Origin: Paracoccaceae bacterium
GTDB lineage: Bacteria > Pseudomonadota > Alphaproteobacteria > Rhodobacterales > Rhodobacteraceae
Length of the DNA stretch: 64,000 nucleotides
Assembly: GCA_027486345.1 (NCBI GenBank)
Contig: JAIXPH010000028.1
Span: 39,236 to 103,235, forward strand
Reading direction: 5' to 3'
The position numbers were made by a program, and so were the translations under genes. Below the pieces are notes generated by a model. The model saw only the letters and a program-made list of their open reading frames with translations, ran no database searches and was not told the DNA's origin. Positions 9,875-18,954 of the stretch are shown piece by piece. Positions within the stretch are counted from its first letter, which is position 1; each line of letters opens with the position of its first letter.

Positions 9875-11103
9875 AGATCCTTCTGATCCACCAGAACTTT
9901 CCCGGCCAGTTCCTGCACCTTGCCCCTGCCCTTGCCGCGCGCGGGCATGAGGTGCTGGCGCTGACCGACAAGAACAACAATCGTACCGCTCCGGTGCCGG
10001 TGATGCGCTACGACCACAAGGCGCAGGTGGTGGACCCCGGCCAATGCCGCTTGGGGCGCAATTACACTCAGATGTCAGATCGCGGCGTCACGGTGGCCCG
10101 CGCCTGCCTGCGCTGGCGCGAGGACAAGGGCTATGTCCCCGACGTGATCTTCGGCCATTCGGGTTGGGGCGAGACGCTGTTCCTCAAAGAGGTCTGGCCC
10201 GAGGCGAAACTGCTGGTCTATGCCGAATTCTACTACAAGGGGCGGGGCGCGGATGTGGGCTTTGACCCTGAGTTCTCGCCCCGCAGCTTTGATCAGGTCT
10301 TGATCGCGCAGGGGCGCACGGCGCATCTGGGGCAATCGCTGCTGCACGCCGATGCCGGGCTGTCGCCCACGGAATGGCAGGCCAGCACCTATCCACCCGC
10401 GCTGCGCCGGAACATCGAGGTGATCTTTGACGGCGTGGAAACGGAACGGTTGAAGCCCGACCCGCAAGCCTCTGTCACCCTGCCCGATGGCCGGGTGATC
10501 CGCGCCGGGGATGAGGTGCTGACCTTCGTCAACCGCAATCTGGAACCCTATCGCGGCTATCATACCTTCATGCGGGCCTTGCCCGAGGTGATGGCGGCCA
10601 GGCCAAAGGCGCAGGTGGTGATCGTCGGCGGGGATGACGTCAGCTACGGCCAGCCGCCGAAAGAGGGCAAGTGGAAGGAAATCTTCCTGTCCGAGGTTCG
10701 GGACCGTCTGGACCTCAGCCGTGTGCATTTCATGGGCAAAGTGCCCTATCCGACCTTCGTCAGCCTGATGCAGGTCAGCCGGGTGCATGCCTATCTGACC
10801 TATCCCTTCGTGCTGTCATGGTCGATGATGGAATCGATGGGGACAGGGGCGCTGGTGGTGGGGTCCGACACCGCCCCGGTGCGCGAAGTGATCCGGCATG
10901 GCGAGAACGGGCTGCTGGTGGACTTCTTTGACGTCCCCGCATGGTCGCGCACCCTGACCGAGGCGTTGGCCCATCCCGAACGCTTCACCGCCCTGCGGCA
11001 GGCCGCGCGGAAAACGGTGCTGGAGCGGTATGACCTGAAATCGGTCTGCTTGCCGCGCATGGTGGATTGGGTGGAAAGTTTCGGCCCGAAACAGGTGGCC
11101 TGA
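9871..11103 (+). CDS. glycosyltransferase, GT-B fold (family 4-like)
   Basis: The 410-residue protein starts [14 protein letters not shown] with the glycine-poor first loop of GT4 enzymes. It ends with a nucleotide-sugar-binding C-terminal domain containing MESMGTGALVVGSDTAPVREVI, the usual E-x7-E region. It is a cytosolic enzyme with no membrane segment, and its donor and acceptor are not predictable. Its ATG overlaps the yejF stop by 4 bases, so it is the fifth gene of the importer operon, which is unusual company. A stem-loop separates it from the convergent hemN. Confidence 0.85.
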   Translation: MKILLIHQNFPGQFLHLAPALAARGHEVLALTDKNNNRTAPVPVMRYDHKAQVVDPGQCRLGRNYTQMSDRGVTVARACLRWREDKGYVPDVIFGHSGWGETLFLKEVWPEAKLLVYAEFYYKGRGADVGFDPEFSPRSFDQVLIAQGRTAHLGQSLLHADAGLSPTEWQASTYPPALRRNIEVIFDGVETERLKPDPQASVTLPDGRVIRAGDEVLTFVNRNLEPYRGYHTFMRALPEVMAARPKAQVVIVGGDDVSYGQPPKEGKWKEIFLSEVRDRLDLSRVHFMGKVPYPTFVSLMQVSRVHAYLTYPFVLSWSMMESMGTGALVVGSDTAPVREVIRHGENGLLVDFFDVPAWSRTLTEALAHPERFTALRQAARKTVLERYDLKSVCLPRMVDWVESFGPKQVA

Positions 11104-11163
11104 CGGTTTTCCTGCAAAGACCCCGGGCCCAGCCATCGGGCCTGACGTTTTGCAGGAAGACCG
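11104..11163. terminator. long inverted repeat between convergent glycosyltransferase and hemN genes
   Basis: Arms at 11104-11118 and 11149-11163 match at 14 of 15 positions. The loop contains a second small hairpin (GGCCC/GGGCC). The position between two convergent genes suggests a bidirectional terminator, although the U-tract is short. Confidence 0.55.
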
Positions 11164-11171
11164 TGGGCTTG

Positions 11172-12527
11172 CTACACCGCCGCCGAATGCTGCGCCTTGG
11201 TCTGGTCATAGGCGTCAAAGGCCCGCGCCACCATCCGCGCCAAGGGTCGGCCCTGTGGCAGGATCAGGAAGGCCTCGTCCGTCACCGCGACCATGCCGGG
11301 GAAAGCCGCCGCCGCCGTGGCGAAGAGGTGATCCAGCCGGGATGGGCTGGTGCCATAGTCGCGCAGCAATTCGGCCCGCTCCACACGGAAATCGCACATC
11401 AGCGCCTCGATGATGCGGCCGCGCAGCAGGTCTTCACCGCTGAAGACATGCCCGCGATGGGTCGAGAAGCGCCCGTCCCGCACCGCCTTGGTGTGATCCG
11501 ACGTGCCGCTTGCGTTCTGCGCGTACCCTTGCGGAAAGCGCGAGATGGACGACGCGCCAAGACCGACCAGAACCGGCGCGGTATCGTCGGTGTAACCTTG
11601 GAAGTTGCGGCGCAGGGTGCCGTTGCGCGCGGCCACGGCCATGCCGTCTTCGGGTCGGGCGAAATGGTCGATGCCGATCTCCTGATAGCCGTCCCATGTG
11701 AACAGATCGCGCGCGGTTTCGAACAGGCGCAGGCGCTCTTCGGGCGTGGGCATGGCGTCCGAGGGGATCATCTGCTGGCGGCGGCTCATCCACGGCACAT
11801 GGGCATAGCCGTAAAGTGCCACCCGGTCGGGCGACAATGTCAGCAGTTTCTGCACCGAATCCGCGATGCGGGCGCGGGTCTGGTGCGGCAGGCCATAAAG
11901 GATGTCGGCATTCAGGCTGCGCACGCCCCGGTCGCGGATCATGTCGGCGACCTGTTTGGTCAGCTCGTAACTCTGGTCGCGGCCGATGGTCTTTTGAATC
12001 TCGGGGTCGAAATCCTGCACCCCGATGGAGGCGCGGTTCATCCCGGCGGCGGCCAGTGCGTCAAGACGGGCTGCGTCAATCTCGTTCGGGTCGATCTCGA
12101 CCGAGAACTCCGCACCCTCGCCCATCGGCACGGCGTCAAAGATCGTGTCGGCCAGATCGCGCATCATGTCGGCGGGCAAGAGCGTGGGCGTCCCGCCGCC
12201 CCAATGCAGGCGCGACAGTTTGACACCCGGCGCCAGCCGCGCCTTCAACAGCGCGATTTCCGCCTTCAGCGTCAAGGCATAGGCGCGGACGGGTTCCTCC
12301 GAGGAGGTGCCCTGCGTGCGACAGGCGCAGAACCAGCACAATCGCCGGCAAAACGGCACATGCAGGTACAGCGAGATGGAGGACCCCGCTGGGATCGCGC
12401 TGATCCAGTCGGAGAAAAGCCCGCTGTCCACTGACGCGCCGAACTGCGGGGCCGTGGGGTACGAAGTGTACCGAGGCACCCGCGCGTCAAAAAGACCGAG
12501 CCGCATGAGTTGCGATTCCTGTGTCAT
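11172..12527 (-). CDS. hemN: oxygen-independent coproporphyrinogen III oxidase (radical SAM)
   Basis: This 451-residue radical-SAM enzyme makes protoporphyrinogen IX from coproporphyrinogen III without oxygen. The cluster ligands are at C60, C64 and C67 in HVPFCRRLCWFC. Further family marks are GGGTPT, the segment around SVEIDP, and GVQDFDPEIQKTIGR. It is divergent from fnrL; the shared 61-base gap holds an FNR box 34 bases from this start, so anaerobic induction by FnrL is expected. The same arrangement (hemZ/hemN next to fnrL) is known in R. sphaeroides. Confidence 0.95.
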   Translation of the reverse strand: MTQESQLMRLGLFDARVPRYTSYPTAPQFGASVDSGLFSDWISAIPAGSSISLYLHVPFCRRLCWFCACRTQGTSSEEPVRAYALTLKAEIALLKARLAPGVKLSRLHWGGGTPTLLPADMMRDLADTIFDAVPMGEGAEFSVEIDPNEIDAARLDALAAAGMNRASIGVQDFDPEIQKTIGRDQSYELTKQVADMIRDRGVRSLNADILYGLPHQTRARIADSVQKLLTLSPDRVALYGYAHVPWMSRRQQMIPSDAMPTPEERLRLFETARDLFTWDGYQEIGIDHFARPEDGMAVAARNGTLRRNFQGYTDDTAPVLVGLGASSISRFPQGYAQNASGTSDHTKAVRDGRFSTHRGHVFSGEDLLRGRIIEALMCDFRVERAELLRDYGTSPSRLDHLFATAAAAFPGMVAVTDEAFLILPQGRPLARMVARAFDAYDQTKAQHSAAV

Positions 12528-12560
12528 CCCTATACCTTAGGCTGGATAGGGTTCTGCGCT

Positions 12561-12574
12561 TTGACCTACATCAA
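12561..12574. promoter_or_regulatory. FNR box between hemN and fnrL
   Basis: TTGACCTACATCAA, a match to the FNR consensus TTGAT-N4-ATCAA at 9 of 10 fixed positions. It is 15 bases from the fnrL ATG and 34 bases from the hemN ATG. It can activate hemN. Its closeness to fnrL suggests autoregulation, possibly repression. Confidence 0.85.
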
Positions 12575-12588
12575 ACTGAAAGACCATT

Positions 12589-13335
12589 ATGAACACTCCC
12601 GATGTCTTGAATGTCGGTCATGATTGCGGCGCTTGCCCCATCCGCCATAGGGCAGTCTGCGCCAGGTGCGAGGCGGATGAGCTGCAAAAGCTGGAACAGA
12701 TCAAGTATTACCGCAGCTATCAGGCGGGACAGACGGTGATCTGGTCAGGCGACAAGATGGACTTCGTGGCCTCGGTCGTCACGGGGATCGCCACCCTGAC
12801 CCAGACGATGGAGGACGGGCGTCGCCAGATGGTCGGCCTGTTGCTGCCGTCGGATTTCGTCGGGCGTCCGGGGCGGCAGGCGGCGGCCTATGATGTCACC
12901 GCCACCACCGATCTGGTGATGTGCTGTTTCCGCAAGAAGCCGTTCGAAGAGATGATGTCCAAGACGCCGCATATCGCGCAGCGCCTGCTTGAGATGACGC
13001 TGGACGAACTCGACGCCGCACGGGAGTGGATGCTTTTGCTCGGGCGCAAGACGGCACGGGAAAAGATCGCCTCGCTACTGGCGATCATCGCGCGGCGCGA
13101 TGCCCATCTGAACCTGAAGGCGGCGCAGGGCAGCATCGTGTTTGACCTGCCGCTCACGCGGGAGGAGATGGCGGATTATCTGGGCCTGACCTTGGAAACC
13201 GTCAGCCGTCAGGTCTCGGCGCTCAAGCGCGATGGCGTCATCGCGCTGGAGGGCAAGCGCCACATCGTCGTGCCGGATTTCGACCGTCTGCTGGAAGAGA
13301 CGGGCGACGATTCCGACGGCGGGATGCTGGTCTGA
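12589..13335 (+). CDS. fnrL: FNR-type oxygen-sensing transcription regulator FnrL
   Basis: A 248-residue Crp/Fnr regulator. N-terminal cysteines C13, C16, C24 and C27, together with C112/C113, supply ligands for an oxygen-labile 4Fe-4S cluster. A cyclic-nucleotide-like beta barrel and dimer helix follow. The C-terminal HTH (TREEMADYLGLTLETVSRQ, with E, S and R placed as in FNR) reads TTGAT-N4-ATCAA half-sites. Four such sites in this window sit upstream of hemN/fnrL, uspA, ccoN and ccoG, outlining a local regulon. Confidence 0.96.
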   Translation: MNTPDVLNVGHDCGACPIRHRAVCARCEADELQKLEQIKYYRSYQAGQTVIWSGDKMDFVASVVTGIATLTQTMEDGRRQMVGLLLPSDFVGRPGRQAAAYDVTATTDLVMCCFRKKPFEEMMSKTPHIAQRLLEMTLDELDAAREWMLLLGRKTAREKIASLLAIIARRDAHLNLKAAQGSIVFDLPLTREEMADYLGLTLETVSRQVSALKRDGVIALEGKRHIVVPDFDRLLEETGDDSDGGMLV

Positions 13336-13375
13336 CGCTTGATCGGGGCCGCGCGACAGGCTATCGCTGCCGCCC

Positions 13376-13735
13376 ATGTCCATCCGGCCGCCCTTGATGT
13401 TCCGTCTTGCCCTGATGCTGGCGCTGAGCTTCGCGCTGGTCGGCGTCGGCTTTGCCCATCGCGTGCCGCATCCGGATGACGCCGGAAAGGTCGCATTCCT
13501 GATGGCAGGCGGCACCCTGGGCGATGTCTGCCATGATGGTGGCGACGACGGCGCGGCCAAGGGCGATTGCCCCGCCTGTCACCTGCAAGCGGCCATGATG
13601 CTGCCGGACAGCACGCCGTCGATTCGCCAAGCCGATCTGGTCTTTGTGGCCAAGGTCGTCGCCCCCCGCGAAAGCCGCGCGGCGCGAAGGGTGCGGGACC
13701 CGGCACGGGGATTGCGCGCGCCACCTGTCGCCTGA
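13376..13735 (+). CDS. small exported protein, DUF2946-like
   Basis: This 119-residue protein has an N-terminal hydrophobic signal or anchor (about residues 8-28). The segment CHDGGDDGAAKGDCPACHLQAA combines His, Asp and Cys in the way of DUF2946 proteins, which are found near copper or iron uptake genes. The C-terminus is basic. It lies 126 bases upstream of a PepSY membrane protein. The CPACH string resembles a haem c motif, but the rest does not look like a cytochrome. Family assignment rests on this short motif only. Confidence 0.55.
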   Translation: MSIRPPLMFRLALMLALSFALVGVGFAHRVPHPDDAGKVAFLMAGGTLGDVCHDGGDDGAAKGDCPACHLQAAMMLPDSTPSIRQADLVFVAKVVAPRESRAARRVRDPARGLRAPPVA

Positions 13736-13861
13736 CGCATCGCCGCGAGGCGGGCTCTCTTCGGCCCGTCTTGTCGCGGCCCTGACCGTCACGACAGGCC
13801 GGCAGGCGCAGCACAGGCCGCGCCCTGACCGGCTCCCCTGATCTTTTCCCATGAGACACCT

Positions 13862-15262
13862 ATGACTGATCTTCCCCTTTCCGCCCCCGAGGCGGGCCGG
13901 ATCAACCGGCTGTATTTCGCTGTCTGGCGCTGGCATTTCTACGCCGGGCTTTACGTCATCCCCTTCCTCTTGATGCTGGCGGTGACCGGGTTCTTCATGA
14001 TGCTGCTGACCACCGTTGCCCCGGAATATGGTGACAGAATGGTCGTTCCCGCGGCCGATGTCGCCTTGCCCTTGGCCGACCAACAGGCCGCGGCGATGGC
14101 TGCCGTTCCGGGTGCGACTGGCATGGCCGAATACATCGCGCCCTACAGCGCGGCAAATCCCGCCCTGTTCAACGTGCAGGCCGTGGACAATGCAGTGATC
14201 GTCGCGCTCAACCCCTACACAGGTGAGGTATTGCGCCAGACCCCGGATGGCGGGACGTGGAACGTCTGGTTGGAAAAGATCCATGGCACGCTGCTGATCG
14301 GCGACCTTGGCGACCGGTTGGTCGAGATCGCCGCCTCGCTGGGGCTGCTTCTGGTGGCGACGGGCCTGTATCTCGTCTGGCCACGCGAGGCCGGAAGCCT
14401 GCGCGCGATGTTCGTGCCGCGTCTGGCGGCCAAAGGGCGGGCGTTGTGGAAATCGCTGCATCAGGTGGTGGGGACATGGATGTCGGTGATCCTCGTGCTG
14501 TTCCTGATTACGGGTCTGGCCTGGGCCGGGATCTGGGGAGAGCGTTTCGTGCAGGCGTGGAACACCTTCCCGGCCGAGAAATACGGCGCGCCCCTGTCGG
14601 ACAAGACCCATGCCAGCCTGAACGGCGCGGGCGAGAAAGAGGTTCCCTGGGGACTGGAACAGACACCACTGCCCGCCTCAGGCTCCGCCGCCGGGATGGC
14701 GGTGCTGCCGCCCGGCACGGTGCTGGACCTGACGGCGATGGCCGGTCTGGCGCGCACGCTGGGTATGGAAGGGCGGTTTCGTGTGAGTTTTCCGCAAGGC
14801 GAAACCGGGGTCTGGACCTTGGGTCAGAATTCCATGAGCTATGACAGCCCCGACCCGACCGCAGACCGCACGGTGCATGTGGATCAGTACAGTGGCAAGG
14901 TGCTGGCCGATGTGCGCTATGCCGATTACGCGGTGGGGGCCAAGGCGATGGCCGTGGGCATCGCCCTGCATGAAGGCCAGATGGGCCTTTGGAATTTGCT
15001 GGTGAACGGGGTGTTCTGCCTTGGGGTGATCTTCACCTGTGTGTCGGGCGTGGTGCTGTGGTGGAAGCGCCGACCGGCTGGGGCATTCCGTCTGGCCGCG
15101 CCGCCGGTGCCCACCGGTGTGCCACTGGCGCGGGGCGTGGTGCTGATCGCGGTGGCGCTGTCGATGCTTTTCCCGATGCTCGGGCTGACACTTCTGGCCG
15201 TTCTGGTGGTGGACCTGGTGCTTCTGTCGGCGGTGCCATCCTTGAAGCGGATTGTGGGCTGA
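13862..15262 (+). CDS. PepSY-associated transmembrane helix protein
   Basis: This 466-residue protein of the PepSY_TM family has a first helix (FYAGLYVIPFLLMLAVTGFFMM), a periplasmic domain, the segment WLEKIHGTLLIGDLGDRLVEIAAS, and further helices near residues 150, 215 and 375. It ends in two closely spaced helices at about 420-460. Family members are often linked to siderophore reduction or iron and copper handling. Its pairing with the preceding DUF2946-like gene supports a metal-related role, which is inference. It ends just before a strong stem-loop. Confidence 0.82.
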   Translation: MTDLPLSAPEAGRINRLYFAVWRWHFYAGLYVIPFLLMLAVTGFFMMLLTTVAPEYGDRMVVPAADVALPLADQQAAAMAAVPGATGMAEYIAPYSAANPALFNVQAVDNAVIVALNPYTGEVLRQTPDGGTWNVWLEKIHGTLLIGDLGDRLVEIAASLGLLLVATGLYLVWPREAGSLRAMFVPRLAAKGRALWKSLHQVVGTWMSVILVLFLITGLAWAGIWGERFVQAWNTFPAEKYGAPLSDKTHASLNGAGEKEVPWGLEQTPLPASGSAAGMAVLPPGTVLDLTAMAGLARTLGMEGRFRVSFPQGETGVWTLGQNSMSYDSPDPTADRTVHVDQYSGKVLADVRYADYAVGAKAMAVGIALHEGQMGLWNLLVNGVFCLGVIFTCVSGVVLWWKRRPAGAFRLAAPPVPTGVPLARGVVLIAVALSMLFPMLGLTLLAVLVVDLVLLSAVPSLKRIVG

Positions 15263-15284
15263 GGGGGCTGCCCCCTCACCCTGA

Positions 15285-15308
15285 CCCTCTCCCCCGTGGG
15301 GGAGAGGG
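15285..15308. terminator. GC-rich hairpin between convergent PepSY and uspA genes
   Basis: Two perfect 11-base arms (CCCTCTCCCCC and GGGGGAGAGGG) are separated by GT. The block CCCTCACCCTGACCCTCTCC resembles a repeat common in intergenic regions of many GC-rich bacteria, so this may be a dispersed REP-like element acting as a bidirectional terminator. Confidence 0.6.
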
Positions 15309-15335
15309 GAGGCCCTGTCCTGACAAGGCGGTCGG

Positions 15336-16181
15336 TCAATGCGCGAGGAAGACCGGCACCTCGGCCTGTTCCAGCATGTTGCGCGTGGCCCCGCCGAGGA
15401 TCGCCTCGCGGAAGCGGGAATGGCCGTAGGCCCCCATCACCAACAGGTCGGCATCCAGATCGCGCACCTGCCGGGCAAGGACGTCCGACACGCGGGGTAG
15501 CGATTTGGCCAGAACCGACACTTCGGCCTTCACCCCGTGGCGGACCAGCATCTGGCAGAGCAGCCCGCCGGGATCGGACCGTTCCGGCCCATGGGCGGGC
15601 GGATCGATCACGGTGATGATCACGGCATCGGCCTGTTTCAGCAGCGGCAAGGCGCGGCGCGTGGCTGTCATCGCCTCGGCGCTCTGGTTCCAGGCCAGAA
15701 CGATGCGGCGCGGACGGTCGGCGTCGCCCACGCCCGCATCGGGCACCACGACCACCGGGGCACGGCCGTCAAACATCGCCGCTTCGATCACGGCCTCTGC
15801 CTCGGCGCCCTGACCCTTGGCATAGGGGCGGGGCAGCACCACCAGATCGGCAAAGCGCGCGCGTTGGGCCACAAGTTCGGTCACGCTGCCCAGTTGCGCG
15901 ACGACCGCCTCTATCGACCAGCGAAGGCTGGGGAACTGTTCGGTCAGGGCGGCCTTGCAGGCGGTTTCCACGGCGCGCGCGTCCTGTTCGCTGCGGTCGA
16001 GCGCGGCTTGCAGGACGACGGCCCCGGTTCCCACGTAGGAATAGCCCAGTTGCGTGCGGTCCACCCCGAGCGCGAGGACGTCCAGATGGGCGTCATGGGC
16101 CAGCGCAAGGCGGCTGGCGGCGGTGATCGTGGCCTCGGCCTGCGCGGCATCGGTCACGACGGTAAGCAGGGTCTTGAACAT
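15336..16181 (-). CDS. universal stress protein, tandem UspA domains
   Basis: The 281-residue cytosolic protein has two Usp-like halves. The first (MFKTLLTVVTD) is divergent. The second (RRIVLAWNQSAEAMTATRRALP) keeps the ATP-binding signature MGAYGHSRFREAILGGATRNML. The ATG at 16181 has AAAGGA in front and begins at the fold; an upstream in-frame start at 16250 would run through an FNR box. A FNR box lies 60 bases upstream. usp genes commonly sit beside cco genes in alphaproteobacteria. The biochemical role is not defined. Confidence 0.87.
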   Translation of the reverse strand: MFKTLLTVVTDAAQAEATITAASRLALAHDAHLDVLALGVDRTQLGYSYVGTGAVVLQAALDRSEQDARAVETACKAALTEQFPSLRWSIEAVVAQLGSVTELVAQRARFADLVVLPRPYAKGQGAEAEAVIEAAMFDGRAPVVVVPDAGVGDADRPRRIVLAWNQSAEAMTATRRALPLLKQADAVIITVIDPPAHGPERSDPGGLLCQMLVRHGVKAEVSVLAKSLPRVSDVLARQVRDLDADLLVMGAYGHSRFREAILGGATRNMLEQAEVPVFLAH

Positions 16182-16240
16182 GGCAGCGTCCTTTCGGCTG
16201 TGCATGCCCTGCATCATCCGCCCCTTCCGCGCGGGCTGCA

Positions 16241-16254
16241 TTGACCTCAATCAA
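16241..16254. promoter_or_regulatory. FNR box, uspA-proximal
   Basis: TTGACCTCAATCAA, 60 bases upstream of the usp start and 42 bases from a second box closer to ccoN. Its position suits activation of the leftward usp gene. Confidence 0.8.
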
Positions 16255-16295
16255 ACCGGGCCCCTCGTGGCGACTGCACGATCCCGTGACCGGTG

Positions 16296-16309
16296 TTGAC
16301 ATGGATCAA
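16296..16309. promoter_or_regulatory. FNR box, ccoN-proximal
   Basis: TTGACATGGATCAA, 104 bases upstream of the ccoN ATG. It would leave room for a promoter and leader in front of the cbb3 oxidase operon, consistent with FnrL activation at low oxygen. Confidence 0.83.
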
Positions 16310-16413
16310 GGCGGCATCGCCGCCCGTGCCGCAAAAGCGGACCAGTCGCAAAGCGCCCGCAGTCCCCGCGATTCCCGGGGGCCGCAGGACAAGAGACGAA
16401 GGGACATAAGACG

Positions 16414-18015
16414 ATGTGGGATTACGTGAAACTGGTTGTGCTGGGAGTGGTCGCCCTCTTTGGCGCCATCGCAGCCAACTACGCGCACGATTTGGCCTAT
16501 CAGGTCAACGCGCTCGTGGTGATGCTGGCCGCCGGTGTGACGTTCCTCTGGACCATCCGCACGATGGGAGAGCCGAGGACCGTCAACGCCAATGAATACA
16601 TGGATGGCGTCGTGCGCGCCGGGGTGATCGCAACCTCTTTCTGGGGTGTTGTCGGGTTCCTCGTCGGCGTGGTGATCGCCTTCCAGCTTGCCTTTCCGGC
16701 GCTCAATCTGGGCAATGTGACCGAAGGCGTGCTGAACTTCGGGCGGCTGCGGCCCCTGCACACAAGTGCGGTGATCTTCGCCTTTGGCGGCAACGCGCTG
16801 ATCATGAGCGCCTTCTACATCGTCCAGCGCACCTGCGCGACGCGGCTGTGGGGCGGCAATTTGGCGTGGTTCGTGTTCTGGGGCTGGCAGGTGATGATCG
16901 TGCTGGCTGCGACCTCCTATGTTCTGGGGGGCACGCAGGGCAAGGAATACGCCGAGACGGTGTGGTACATCGACTGGTGGATCGCCATCGTCTGGGTCGC
17001 CTTCCTGTTCGTGTTCATGGGCACGCTGATCAAGCGCAAGGAGCCCCACATCTACGTGGCGAACTGGTTCCTGCTGTCGATGATCCTGACCGTGGCGATG
17101 CTGCACATCGGCAACAACCTGCAAATCCCGGTGTCGATCTGGGGCTCGCTGTCGGTGCCGCTGTTTTCGGGCGTGCAGGATGCCATGGTGCAATGGTGGT
17201 ATGGCCACAACGCCGTGGGCTTCTTCCTGACCGCCGGTTTCCTTGGCATGATGTATTATTTCGTGCCCAAGCAGGCCGAGCGTCCGGTCTACAGCTACAA
17301 GCTGTCGATCATCCACTTCTGGGCGCTGATCTTCCTTTATATCTGGGCCGGTCCGCACCACCTGCATTACACCGCGCTGCCGGATTGGGCCGCGACGCTG
17401 GGCATGGTGTTTTCGGTGATGCTGTGGATGCCGTCCTGGGGTGGCATGATCAACGGGCTGATGACGCTGTCGGGCGCCTGGGACAAGCTGCGCACCGATC
17501 CGATCATCCGCATGATGGTGGTGTCGATCGGCTTTTACGGCATGTCCACCTTTGAAGGTCCGATGATGTCGATCAAGGCGGTCAACAGCCTGTCGCATTA
17601 CACCGACTGGACCATCGGCCACGTGCACTCGGGTGCCCTTGGCTGGAACGGGATGATCACCTTTGGCGCGCTCTACTTCCTGACGCCGCGGCTGTGGAAC
17701 CGCGATGGCCTCTATTCGCTGCGTCTGGTAAGCTGGCACTTCTGGCTCGCGACCATCGGGATCGTGCTCTACGCCTCGGCGATGTGGGTGACGGGGATCA
17801 TGGAGGGCCTGATGTGGCGCGAAGTGGATGCCAACGGCTTCCTCGTGAACGCCTTTGCCGACACGGTGGCCGCGAAATACCCGATGTATGTGGTGCGCGG
17901 ATTGGGTGGGGTGATGTTCCTCGCCGGGTCGCTCATCATGGTCTACAACCTTTGGATGACCGTCCGCGCCCAGCCTGAAAAGGCCGGGGCCGGTGCGGCT
18001 GTCCCTGCTGAATGA
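16414..18015 (+). CDS. ccoN: cbb3-type cytochrome c oxidase subunit I
   Basis: The 533-residue, roughly 12-helix catalytic subunit holds haem b, the b3-CuB site and the proton path. Ligand-bearing blocks are visible: [11 protein letters not shown] (CuB His), the YKLSIIHFW helix with the cross-linked Tyr, GPHHLHYT (CuB His pair) and [19 protein letters not shown] (haem b and b3 His). It reduces oxygen with high affinity, taking electrons through CcoO and CcoP. A GAAGGGA site precedes the ATG. It is the first gene of ccoNOQP, controlled by the FNR box at 16296. Confidence 0.97.
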   Translation: MWDYVKLVVLGVVALFGAIAANYAHDLAYQVNALVVMLAAGVTFLWTIRTMGEPRTVNANEYMDGVVRAGVIATSFWGVVGFLVGVVIAFQLAFPALNLGNVTEGVLNFGRLRPLHTSAVIFAFGGNALIMSAFYIVQRTCATRLWGGNLAWFVFWGWQVMIVLAATSYVLGGTQGKEYAETVWYIDWWIAIVWVAFLFVFMGTLIKRKEPHIYVANWFLLSMILTVAMLHIGNNLQIPVSIWGSLSVPLFSGVQDAMVQWWYGHNAVGFFLTAGFLGMMYYFVPKQAERPVYSYKLSIIHFWALIFLYIWAGPHHLHYTALPDWAATLGMVFSVMLWMPSWGGMINGLMTLSGAWDKLRTDPIIRMMVVSIGFYGMSTFEGPMMSIKAVNSLSHYTDWTIGHVHSGALGWNGMITFGALYFLTPRLWNRDGLYSLRLVSWHFWLATIGIVLYASAMWVTGIMEGLMWREVDANGFLVNAFADTVAAKYPMYVVRGLGGVMFLAGSLIMVYNLWMTVRAQPEKAGAGAAVPAE

Positions 18016-18030
18016 TCGGAGGCGGGGAAA

Positions 18031-18756
18031 ATGGCTTTTCTTGACAAGCACAAGGCAATCGAAACCCACGCGACCTTGCTGATGGTCCTGTCGCTTCTGG
18101 TGGTGACCATCGGCGGGATCGTCCAGATCGTGCCGCTGTTCTATCTGGAGAACACGATCGAGAACGTCGAAGGCGTGCGCCCCTATACACCCTTGGAGTT
18201 GGCGGGGCGCGACATCTACATCCGCGAGGGCTGCTACGTCTGCCACAGCCAGATGATCCGCCCCATGCGGGACGAGGTCGAACGCTACGGCCATTACTCC
18301 TTGGCCGCGGAGTCGAAGTATGACCACCCGTTCCAATGGGGGTCCAAGCGCACCGGGCCGGATCTGGCGCGGGTGGGCGGCAAGTATTCCGACGCGTGGC
18401 ATGTGGATCACCTGATGAACCCGCAGGCTGTCGTGCCGGAATCGGTGATGCCGAAGTACGACTTCCTGATGAACAACGTGATCGACGCCAAGTATATCGG
18501 CGATGAGATGGCGACGCATCGGATGGTCGGCGTTCCCTACACGGACGACATGATGGCCAATGCGGCGGCCGATTTTGCCGCGCAGGCCGATCCGAACAGC
18601 GACTATGCCGGTCTGCAAGAGCGCTATTCCAAGACCAACGTCTCCAACTTCGACGGTCAGGCCGAATTGACCGAGATGGATGCGCTGGTGGCCTATCTGC
18701 AAGTCCTTGGCACGATGGTCGATTTCTCGACCTTCACGCCGGACGCGAGCCGGTAA
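18031..18756 (+). CDS. ccoO: cbb3-type cytochrome c oxidase subunit II (mono-haem cytochrome c)
   Basis: The 241-residue subunit has one N-terminal anchor helix (about residues 14-36) and a periplasmic haem c domain with CYVCH at C68, C71 and H72, followed by [10 protein letters not shown], diagnostic of FixO/CcoO. The methionine ligand lies in ESVMPKY. It passes electrons to the CcoN haems. The gap to ccoN is 15 bases. Confidence 0.97.
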   Translation: MAFLDKHKAIETHATLLMVLSLLVVTIGGIVQIVPLFYLENTIENVEGVRPYTPLELAGRDIYIREGCYVCHSQMIRPMRDEVERYGHYSLAAESKYDHPFQWGSKRTGPDLARVGGKYSDAWHVDHLMNPQAVVPESVMPKYDFLMNNVIDAKYIGDEMATHRMVGVPYTDDMMANAAADFAAQADPNSDYAGLQERYSKTNVSNFDGQAELTEMDALVAYLQVLGTMVDFSTFTPDASR

Positions 18757-18768
18757 GGGGGCAGGATC

Positions 18769-18951
18769 ATGGAAACCTATACCCTGCTCCGCCACTTCGC
18801 CGACAGTTGGGCGCTTGTCCTGCTCACGGCAGTGTTTCTGGGGGTGATCGTCTGGGCCCTGCGCCCCGGCAGCCGCCCCCTGCATGACGAGGCCGCGCGG
18901 TCGATCTTCCGCGACGACACCAAACCGGCAGCCAGCCAGAAGGAGGCCTGA
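18769..18951 (+). CDS. ccoQ: cbb3 oxidase small subunit
   Basis: A 60-residue single-helix protein (helix about residues 14-34). It ends in a short cytosolic tail containing RPGSRPLHDEAARSIF, the usual FixQ/CcoQ tail. It stabilises the oxidase complex and, in Rhodobacter, has been linked to signalling from the oxidase to redox regulators. It lies between ccoO and ccoP with gaps of 12 and 3 bases. Confidence 0.92.
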   Translation: METYTLLRHFADSWALVLLTAVFLGVIVWALRPGSRPLHDEAARSIFRDDTKPAASQKEA

Positions 18952-18954
18952 GCC

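Noticed and set aside
13541..13600. CPACH in the small protein as a haem c site
   Set aside because: There is no cytochrome fold or downstream methionine ligand. DUF2946-like proteins carry the same kind of Cys/His segment.
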